Assembly (NCBI GenBank): GCA_900708905.1
Contig: CAADRB010000032.1
Span: forward strand, 726,155-790,154
Direction of reading: 5' to 3'
Origin: Hymenolepis diminuta
Lineage: Eukaryota; Platyhelminthes; Cestoda; Cyclophyllidea; Hymenolepididae
DNA length: 64,000 bases
The notes beneath the pieces were generated by a model. The model was not told the DNA's origin. It ran no database searches and was given only the letters and a program-made list of their open reading frames with translations. Positions 55,781-64,000 of the stretch are shown piece after piece (position 1 is the stretch's first letter; every line of letters begins with the position of its first letter). A program made the position numbers and the translations under genes.

Positions 55781-55896
55781 TTATACAACCTCATTATTTC
55801 TTGACCACATATTCCAAGTTCCAGCTTGGTACATTGAAATTGCAATCTTCATCAAATCGACACAGGTTCTCGCATCCTCAGCGCTATCATGACTGT
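55781..55896 (-). CDS. rexo1: REXO1 last exon: Exo III and C-terminus
   Basis: Acceptor tatttttcttccag. SHDSAEDARTCVDLMKIAIS supplies the catalytic His and final Asp of the DEDDh site. A short tail, MYQAGTWNMWSRNNEVV, follows, then TAA at 55,781-55,783. The family core usually ends soon after this helix, so the C-terminus looks complete. The plus-strand open frame over it is a shadow. Confidence 0.93.
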
Positions 55897-58800
55897 CTGG
55901 AAGAAAAATACTGCATTTTAAATACTGCTTATCCTGTGATAAGAGGCAAATTTTGAAAAGATTTCAATTTCAATCAGTAGCTATTTCAAACGTTGACTGG
56001 ATGACAACAAAAACTAAGTTTAAAGCTTCGGAGTTCATTTTTCTCGGAACGAGCAATCCACACAAGTTGTCTCTAAGACGCATATCATTCTTATTAACAT
56101 ACACCCCGGACAGCCTTAATAATTAGTCCAGACAGTAACTAACATAGGTCTAGCGTGTTTTGATCTTCAACACCAACAATATGAGGAAGGTCTATATTCA
56201 TATGTATAATATCCATTGGATTCTAAAAATACATTCACATTTATTCTATCTCTCTCCGAATCTGAGCTAATTGCATCCCTGAGATACCTGATTAGTACAT
56301 AGATCACAGCTGCAGAAACAGAACCTTCAAACATTTTAACAGTGTAGGAAAGTTTTAAATTACAAAAAAGTTATGAGTTTAGCCAATGAAAATTCACAAT
56401 CAGAAAGATAAAGGTGCAAAATGAAGCGCTGCTCTTTAACATTTGGAATCCTTCTTTGAATACGAATTAGCTTACTCAATTTTTTTATAAGCTTTGAAAG
56501 TATTAGATACAGATGTACGGATTCTATAAGTAAATATGTTCGCACTTAAACTTTGACTTTGTGGGTTGAATGTGTAGTGTAGTTAACAGAGGACTGAGGA
56601 TAGAGTAGAAAGCTTATTAACCTTTAAAAAACTCATTATATATTAAAGAATCCTTCCAAAATGAACTGATATCAAAATCGAATAATCTGAGATCTACTAT
56701 TGGGACATGTTAAACTTGATTATTACAGTACAAAGGAAATAATCGAGTGTAAAGTCCGCTCAAATAATTTAATTTAAACCCTCAAGTGTTTTATGTCATC
56801 TTGAAATGTCCAATACACTATTATAACACTGGATTAATAATTCTCTAGCAAGACAATCAAGCTCTCTATCATACATTAGCCTGTGTAGTTTAGTATTGAC
56901 CACACCACATATCTAAGCAATTACGGAAAATATTTGTACAATTTCTATTTCAAAAATTGATACAGGTTGGATCGATTTAAGATGAACCTGCTTCACTATA
57001 TGTTCAATAGCATAAATATCGTCTTTTTCTCAGTCTGTTCTCCCATAACCACATTTATGGGAGCTCATCTGTAAAGGAATGTTTTTAGAATCCTTGTACT
57101 TTAGGTATTGCCCTAATTTATGTTATAGCCATATAGCCTCCCAAATAGCTTCAATTACTTCATTTGAATAATACCACGGGATTAAGCAAACCTCCAAATT
57201 ATGTCCATCAACAGTCTATAATTTTAGTATATTTAACAAATATGTAGAATTGTAGATAATTGATAATAAAATTAACAGGGATGCAAAATTTTAATTTTAA
57301 TTTCTTTTAGACAAAAATATTCCACTTTATCCAACAGTTAAATTTACTAAATCATAAATATTTCTTTTTATCCATTCGCTTTCCTTAAAATTGCCTATAA
57401 ACGAAATACTCTCTTTGTTGTGCTGAAGTTTGCGACAAGTTTTTTCAATGTAATTTTTCAGTGAGTCCTAGCTGCAATATTCTTTCCTCATTTTCACTAC
57501 GAAAATAGAGGTTTGGATTATGTTAGAATTGCATAATTCACCAAACTAACCAAAACTCCTTAATATCCCATCTTGAAACGCTATGCAGCCCTTGTTTCTA
57601 GATAAAGATTTGACTAGTGTCTATATAGATATATCATTGTGACTATTTACCTGAACGTTCCCCATGATTTTCTTTTTTTACGAACCGCAGTAATTTTAAT
57701 TATTTTTACGGGAAATTATTTGTACGCTTAAACTGAACACAATTGTCCCATTTTACCACTCTGGTGTCGAAATCGCAGTCGTAGGACAATGATTGCCGAT
57801 TTTTGCTCGCCTCTCCCGCGATGACAGTTTGTTATTAGTATAATTCAACACGCATCGAATTTAAAAATCGTGGTCCGAACACATGACTCTCTCTCTCTCT
57901 AAATCTCTCGAATGATAACCGTTGATGTTCAATACCTCGACTCTGAATTATAAATCAGAAAAATTAGGTTGTCAGATATAAGCAGCGACTTATCTTAGTA
58001 TTGGTCTCCACAACCCGAAGGGTTCGTACGGCTACTTTTGTTAGTAATAGGATATTAGTGACGATCATTTAGGGTCAATTAGAGTTATGGTTGAAATAAG
58101 GGCAATAGACAAAACTTACCAATTTGTATAGCCCTATACAAGTGTTTCATTGCGAGATATTTAAGTCCTCTTTTACGATTGGGGGAAGTGTTCATTGAAA
58201 ATACAATTGAGGTGTCAACTATTTTGTCATGGATTATCTAAAAGACAAGACAAGGAAAAGAAATAAAATGGTATGTGTAGTAAATGGGGTAACGATTTTT
58301 ACAATGGACCACAAATCAATAACGACTTCAGTGGAAAGGATATGTAACAGTTCTACTATAACTAACTAATGATCAAACACACCTTAAGAGCAATCATGTC
58401 GTTCTCCAAACTGTGACCAATGAGGATTGTGTCCTTATCAAGTATTCTCTGAAGATCACTTTGAACAGTTTGTAATGTGGCTGTGGCTTGTTCAACATCC
58501 TCTCTTGTCAAACCAGAATACTTCGTATTTGGGTCGAGAAGTTCACCTGATGGATGGACTATTTTATCATATATGATATCTCCATTCATATTTACAACGG
58601 TAGCGCGAGCTAATTCAAATCTGAAAGGGATTTATTAAGTATTTATTGCAAGATGAATTGTGAGACTTAAACGGAACTTCAAATCTCATCATTGAGAGAC
58701 TCAACTAATTGTAGATTTTTTCAAATAACTGAAGTAGATTTAGAACGATACCAATTGAAACCTATTTCACCCCGTTCCATTATTCATATTCATACTTGAG

Positions 58801-61800
58801 GATTAGCAATCTGGCTTAAATAATGCGTCGCCAACGGCTGTAGACGGCTGAAATCTTATCGTTCCTGGTCACTGATTGCTAATCTAAATCTTATGATTAA
58901 CAATAGGCATTTATTTACATATGTTGCGGATTTTAAAATTTTGTTATTCCAAGTTGGGTATCTCTAAATCATTGCAAAAACTTGGCCAAAGCCATATAAT
59001 GCAAAAATGAAGAGGTAAGTGAAGGTTTGCAAATAAAATGGTCCATAATTTTAAGCTGTACAATATTTGTATTCAATATAAGAAACATGATTTACTTTCA
59101 ATATGATAACAGATCAAAAACGGGACTCATGTGACTTTAGCATAATCCAAAATTGTCAGTGGTAGTAACAAACTCATGAAAATTAAAATTCCATCACCTT
59201 GAGTGAGCACAGCTCAGTGGACTCTGGTAAGCTAATAAGATTTTGCTGGTTTCAAAGCTGTAAATATTAATCTATACTAACTAAACCCCTCGTTAAAATG
59301 AATACGGGAGCGATGCAACCTTCCATCGTTTAAATTCAAGCAAGTTGGATGTCAGTTTTTTCGTGGCATGAGACAAATTAGAGGTAGATAGTGAAAATGT
59401 TAAAAGAGAAATCAAATTTTTGTTCATAAGGACAAAGCACAAATTGCTACTCGAGCTCTTACTTTTCAAGAAAGACGTCTTCATATTTTATCCTCCTCTC
59501 TATTTGAGAATTGTAATATTTAAAGTTATACATCTTTGTGTTCAAATCATATTTGTAATACAAATATGAACTAATCATTTTTCGTCATATGGACTTGATA
59601 ATAAAATGAAAATTCATAATCAGTAAACATTGTTATGATATCAGGAGACAACGTGAAATTTAATTTATAATAAAAGATAGCTTTGTCTAATTTAGAGTGA
59701 ATACCGACCAATTTTATATTCCGCCTGCATTTTGAGTTTGACAACCGCACATGACTCAAGCGTATATTTGAAGTGAGAGACAAATCAATTTGAGCATCTT
59801 ATTATACAAATTTACAAGCCCCGTGATTCTAAGAGGTCAAGGAAAAATATTTCCCTTGATTTCATTAAGCGTTGCACCTGATTAACGTCCATTCCAGTTT
59901 TTTTTAATAAACTATGCTGAGCAAAACTCCATATTGTTTTATTTTGCCATGTGATTAATATTAATATGAATTAGAAAGATAACGGTTTAACTAGACTCTA
60001 ATTTCTAGATATGATATCAAATGCTACAGTTTTTCTTTTCCAGAAAGGCGAAATTGGAATAGTTCTTTATCATTCTCACACAGTCAGATCGAAAAATTTT
60101 GACCACCTAAGCACAGCTCGCAAATCGCATGTCTTGTGTACGTGATTACCGACAATTGGATTTCTACGCTCACCCTAAATATTTAAGACCGCCAATAATG
60201 CAGTTTTTGGCAGCAATTATTGAACAGTCAGACAATCCAAATTCCAATTCATATGTTTGATTCGATGTTCTTATTATAGAATAGCGTCCTATGATTTAAA
60301 AATCTCTTAAGTTTCTCTCCTTGGTACCCAGTATAGTGTATCTATAAAAATACCAACGAGTATTGCTCAGTTACTTCAATAATCGAATGTGTACCGGCAA
60401 AATTTAAACTTACTCCAATTTTAAAAGGTTTGTATATAAAAAGCAACTTGAACAGTAGATACGTAGTTTTTAATGTTTGTTTTTAAATGAATAAGGGTTT
60501 CTTAGTTTCTATGAAACCAAGATTTCCAGATTGCTTAAGTCTCGGTTAGGACCCATTTATCCATGAGACACTTCCCTTCTTGAGATTTTTTAGAGCTACC
60601 GATTAGGGATAAACTTGTGAGTCAAGTGAATGAGTGGCATTGGAGTTTTAGAGCCAAGGCATATATTCCTTTGCATTTTCTTAATCTTGTGTATATCATA
60701 ATTCATTTCAGAAGAACACATAACCACTAACTAGCGAAGTTTAAAAGATTTAGATTATCAATTATTGGATTCCCACACTCACACCAGGACATGTAAGATC
60801 ACCATCGAAGCAACTCTCGCTGCAGTTATCGGCTAATCAGGCAACCAGTCATCTATTACATATCTAATCCCACATAAGTGTATTTATTTTGCTAGTGAAA
60901 AAATGTTGTTTGAGTAGCCACAGCTTATAAGAAGCAACTGAAAATTATAAAAAGCATATATAAAATTGTTTTTTTTTCTCTTACCCGAAACGCGTATAGA
61001 CCATTTCACAATCAATTGCGAAAACATTAATGTCAGTGCTCCCGCGAAGCAAAGGTGATCCAAATTGTATATAGTTGTCTAGATCATGAAACTTATTATA
61101 ATCATGAATATGGAATGGTTGAACTTCACAACCGGGGGAAGAGGTCTCCTGTTGGCAGCATCTGGTTTTTTCATCATCTAAAGGAAAGAAATTACTTTGT
61201 GTAATTGAATATGCCTGGGCAAATGAAGTATCTATTTAGAAGACTTAAAATAAAGAGGCAAGTTCAAACTAGCTGGAAGAAGGGATTGATACTATCAGTT
61301 AATTTTTAAATTGAATGCTGTTTGAAAATAAGTCTCAATAAAAGGTCATTGACTACCCCTGAGTAAAAGGTGAGAATTGACCAATTGATTTATAATTTTA
61401 ATTAATGATATGGAGGACCTCTGTAAACCTGATTTAATTCTGCTTCAATTATACAAACAAACAAAGGAAAGCGGAAGCATGGGACTAGGCTCGATGTAGG
61501 GAAAGTATTGTAAGATGCCGATGCCCTTAAAAAACCTCAGGCACTTAAGTTTGTGAGGAAAATTGGACTATATGCAAATCATAGTTTCATACTGAAATCC
61601 CTCAATCTGTTACCTCCAACCTTTAATAAGAATTGCAATGAAGGCTAGTTAACTCTGTCCAAATTAACTCTCTGCTCAAACAAAATTATTAATAATAATA
61701 GTGAACCCAAAAAGCTCACATTTATTAAAACTCTGTGTGTCTTTGTATCTTTATATTTGCCGATAAATAAAAATGTTTAATTAATCATGCATCATGGATT

Positions 61801-63622
61801 TTCTTTCATCCTACCAATTTCTCTTATCAAATCCATTTGATTAACAAAAATGATCATTTAATATTCGTATTATAAATACGGCTTGAACATAGAGATATGT
61901 AACTTTAACTATTGCAGTTACCAAGTGAAGAAGGTAATATAGAAGGACTTCTCTCTTGAAAAGTAAATGTCATTTCGGTAGCCCGGAATTAAATTTGTGC
62001 TAATTTGTCTTTATCATCTTCAGGAGCTCAAATCTATTGAAGATTAGGGTTCAAGGCAATTGGAGGACAACTGCACTGCTTTTCATGAATGAAGATTTGA
62101 ATTCCCTCCTTGTTTCATGGTGGTTTATTTCACGATCTAGGTTCAGTCATTTTGATTCCAAAAAATAGCTAACGTCTGAAATTGCGCAAGTCTAAAGAAT
62201 GGACCGTTGCACAACCCTATCTTCATTTCTACATAGAGTTTAGATTGTGCAATCTTCTTGTTACCTCATTTCTTTTGTTTACATTTTTGAATGTGTTTAT
62301 TTTTATGGGCTATCTTTTTCAGTATTCTTATTTGAATTGCATTCGTATTGACTTCTAATTAACTTCAAACAAGGCAAAATATTATAGCGATTCGATACCC
62401 TCTAATAAATCTCAAACCCAGGCTGAAGAAGATGAAAAATAAATACACTGACTTTTCTTTCATCAAATATTAGTTTTGTATCCATAATAACGCAATCAAA
62501 TTTACCCAATAAGTTCACATCCTAATGCCTCAAACGGTTTCCTACCTATGATTTATGGTGGTATGACATAGCTCATTATATCCGAGTCAAAAGGGAAGCA
62601 GTGAAGGTAATATTACTACTCCAAATTTTTTGAAATAAAAATTATCAAGTAGTCCCACTCAATTTTAAATTGTTCAAATTCCATGTGTTTTCTTTCCTCA
62701 AAATACTCGACTATGTATCATATAATCTAAGTTGATAATCACATTTTCAGTCTATTATCTTCTCCAAAAATAATTCTCTAAGTGAATTAAGTGAATTTTA
62801 ATGAGCTTTGTACAGTAAAAGCATGGGTCCTAGAATCAAGTGGTGGACTTGGCTATTAGAAGATGCGTGTATTGAGATATCTTGAATGCTTAGGACACTA
62901 TGCCACTCGGGGACACAGAGGCTGGATCAAAAACTCAATTGAATTAAGATTCTTTTGATAGCCGGTCTTCTTTTATAGTGTGTTCATTGTTTATTGGTTT
63001 CAACATGATGAAAAATTGCAAAAACCTTTATTTGCTATAAGCATGATATAAGTGATAATTAAGAGAATGTGACAAAACTCACACTGTCTTATTTTTAACG
63101 GATGATAGCGACATTCGGTGTATATATCGAAAATGACCTGTTCGCATCGTATGCAGGTCATTGGTGCTAAAAAAGATGAATAAATGCAAAGCAATTTTGA
63201 GAACTTCTATTTTGGTAATCAGTTATGTAGTATAAGGTTCTCACCTCTTTCAACATCTCCACTAATATAAAACTGGGCTTTACCAACTTCAAAACCAGGA
63301 GTAGGAAAATGATTTTTTATCAAAAGCCATTCATTAAGAAGGAATGGAAGAAAATCAGAGTATGTTATCGGGCGTCCTAAAATATAGAGAAAAGTTTACC
63401 TTTATTTTTGATAATGTTTGGCGAACTCAAGCGAAATTCATGAATTTCATCATTCGTGAAGCGAAGCTGTTTAAGCTATAAACTTTCTTCTTATTAGTAT
63501 TTAGGTAACTGAAGTTTTATGATTAACAACTTAGGGTTATAAAAGTTACATCGATAAAATATAATATACATACGATATTTCATTGCTAATGAAGCGGTAG
63601 GTATGAATTCCTCCGTCATTGG
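55781..63622 (-). CDS. rexo1: REXO1-type DEDDh RNA exonuclease (C-terminal part, 7 exons)
   Basis: 3'-5' exoribonuclease of the REXO1/REX3 group, which trims RNA 3' ends (family knowledge). Exons on the minus strand in coding order: 63622-63574, 63376-63245, 63166-63083, 61177-60985, 58620-58383, 58237-58120, 55896-55781. All have GT-AG borders and compatible phases: 930 nt, 309 residues plus TAA. The protein shows FPTPGFEVGKA, then a Cys/His-rich region (CIRC, ECRYH, RCC, GCEV, HIHD), then Exo I FAIDCEMVYTRFG, RATVV, Exo II LIGHSLENDMIALK, VDTSIVF, and Exo III SHDSAEDA. All four acidic residues and the His of the DEDDh site are present, so it should be active. REXO4/ISG20 relatives share the exonuclease core but lack the upstream Cys/His pattern. 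The 5' part is outside the window. Confidence 0.92.
55897..58119 (-). other. REXO1 intron, 2,223 nt
   Basis: AT-rich, with a short CT microsatellite at 57,887-57,900. No exon is needed here: IQID joins to SHDSAEDA in phase. Confidence 0.65.
58120..58237 (-). CDS. rexo1: REXO1 exon: VDTS segment
   Basis: Acceptor tcttttag, donor ATTG|gtaagt, after a short 145-nt intron. Encodes IIHDKIVDTSIVFSMNTSPN, then RKRGLKYLAMKHLYRAIQI. This matches the H-x-x-(V/I)-(V/I)-D-T-x-x-(L/V)-F...S-L-x-x-L-x-x-x-x-L-x-x-x-I-Q pattern of REXO1 between Exo II and Exo III. It is too short for a simple open-frame scan but conserved and in phase on both sides. Confidence 0.93.
58383..58620 (-). CDS. rexo1: REXO1 exon: exonuclease core with Exo II
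   Basis: Acceptor tccctttcag, donor AAG|gtgtgt. Reads GFELARATVVNMNGDIIYDK, then VHPSGELLDPNTKYSGLT, REDVEQA and TILIGHSLENDMIALK. These match the G-x-E-L-x-R-x-T-V-V, V-x-P, Y-x-T-x-(F/Y)-S-G-(V/L)-T and L-(I/V)-G-H-x-L-x-x-D-(L/M) signatures of the family. The catalytic Asp of Exo II is at 58,398-58,400. Confidence 0.96.
58621..60984 (-). other. REXO1 intron, 2,364 nt
   Basis: AT-rich. Two minus-strand open stretches (59,293-59,484 and 59,571-59,783) show no domain. No gene seen. Confidence 0.65.
60985..61177 (-). CDS. rexo1: REXO1 exon: second Cys/His half and Exo I motif
   Basis: Acceptor ttctttcctttag, donor TTTCGG|gtaaga. Reads DEKTRCCQQETSSPGCEVQP, then FHIHDYNKFHDLD, a linker, and VFAIDCEMVYTRF. 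RCC...GC...H-x-H-D continues the Cys/His module. In DCEMV, the Asp (61,011-61,013) and Glu (61,005-61,007) are the first two metal-binding acids of the DEDDh site. Confidence 0.94.
61178..63082 (-). other. REXO1 intron, 1,905 nt
   Basis: AT-rich intron separating the two halves of the Cys/His module. No further exon or element recognised. Confidence 0.65.
63083..63166 (-). CDS. rexo1: REXO1 exon: CxxC part of the Cys/His-rich module
   Basis: Acceptor catcttttttag, donor CAGT|gtgagt. Encodes APMTCIRCEQVIFDIYTECR, then YHPLKIRQ. The C-x-x-C...C-x-x-H spacing matches the C-C-R-C-G...C-x-Y-H-W-G element of REXO1 proteins, probably metal-binding. It is phase 1 at both ends (84 nt), so skipping would keep frame, but the motif argues that it is needed. 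Confidence 0.87.
63245..63376 (-). CDS. rexo1: REXO1 exon: FPxP-containing segment before the Cys/His region
   Basis: Acceptor ctatattttag, donor AGAG|gtgaga. Reads RPITYSDFLPFLLNEWLLIK, then NHFPTPGFEVGKAQFYISGD. The NHFPTPG...GKA pattern matches the M-x-x-x-x-F-P-x-P...G-K-A segment before the Cys/His module of REXO1 proteins. Only 78 nt separate it from the next exon. Confidence 0.85.
63377..63573 (-). other. REXO1 intron, 197 nt
   Basis: Short AT-rich intron between the two most upstream exons found, with gtatgt and ...atattttag ends. Its existence depends on the less certain 63574-63622 exon. Confidence 0.5.
63574..63622 (-). CDS. rexo1: REXO1 exon (49 nt, most upstream one found)
   Basis: Between tttctttcaag and gtatgt on the minus strand. 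It encodes PMTEEFIPTASLAMKY and leaves a C that, with GA of the next exon, makes Arg. Phase and splice sites fit, but no conserved motif proves it, so this exon is less certain than the rest. Confidence 0.5.
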
Positions 63623-64000
63623 CTTGAAAGAAATGTGCAATTATTAGAAAATATCATATTGATAAAAAAATAAAAGTTAATAAGAACCAAATGAAACTGT
63701 TGTTTTAATTACTAGAGTGTCTATCCAACCACATATCATGGTTAAAGAAAATAATTCAGTTATTTATTACAGCTTAATGCTTTTTTTCAAGAAAAATAGG
63801 CAATGCAATGGACAGAATATTCAGTTATTTTACCATGGGAAATCGCGGACGACTTAGCTAAATAAAAATGCATTGGCTGTTAAGACACACAAAACAATTA
63901 AATAAAAATATTGAAACGCAATTCACCCTTGGATTGTAAGGCATTCGCTCAAAGGACCTGGCCCTAGGGCGGGGTTGCTTTAACAGAAAATGTATGAGAC
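63623..64000 (-). other. REXO1 intron reaching the window edge
   Basis: AT-rich sequence with no exon recognised. The rest of the gene must lie to the right. Confidence 0.5.

Noticed and set aside
57887..57900. CT microsatellite
   Set aside because: Only seven units and no sign of function.

Overview
This is eukaryotic, AT-rich animal DNA. It holds parts of two protein-coding genes that point towards each other. The gene style is long introns (78 nt to about 7 kb) around short conserved exons with GT-AG borders. I see nothing bacterial: no operons, no Shine-Dalgarno-led genes, no CRISPR. The divergence of a LAR-type receptor phosphatase and the AT-rich, retroelement-bearing introns suggest an invertebrate, perhaps a parasitic flatworm. 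That organism guess is inference only.

Gene 1 (plus strand, from before base 1 to about 50,160) is a LAR-family receptor protein tyrosine phosphatase. I rebuilt 15 exons. They splice in one open frame of 4,334 coding nt (1,443 residues plus stop). The order is: end of one fibronectin type III (FN3) domain, further FN3 domains, a divergent membrane-proximal ectodomain, one transmembrane helix, an RRRPK-type stop-transfer sequence, a Thr/Ser-Pro-rich linker containing a 27-nt microexon, phosphatase domain D1, domain D2, a stop at 49,908-49,910 and AATAAA at 50,142. The N-terminal part, where LAR proteins carry Ig domains and earlier FN3 domains, lies upstream of the window. D1 has every catalytic signature plus two family-atypical insertions. 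D2 keeps the catalytic Cys and Arg and, unlike mammalian D2 domains, the WPD aspartate, but has Leu in the pTyr-recognition loop and an altered Q-loop.

Between the genes (about 50,160-55,690) I see no gene; the clearest structure is a 12-bp inverted repeat.

Gene 2 (minus strand, 55,781 to beyond 63,622) is the C-terminal 309 residues of a REXO1-type DEDDh 3'-5' RNA exonuclease, in seven exons that also splice in one frame. It has a Cys/His-rich region, then Exo I (DCEMV), Exo II (GHSLENDM) and Exo III (HDSAEDA). Its 5' end lies right of the window.

The introns carry old mobile-element debris: a roughly 2.2 kb broken non-LTR retrotransposon on the minus strand (36.7-38.9 kb), a gag-like LTR-retrotransposon fragment (41.5-41.7 kb), two tRNA-like SINE-type heads (13.3 and 15.2 kb), and a diverged repeat pair (15.6 and 18.6 kb). 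The two genes have no obvious functional link: one acts in cell-surface phosphotyrosine signalling, the other in RNA trimming. I found no convincing new multi-gene system. The most notable points are the unusual D2 active site, the D1 insertions and the symmetric microexon.
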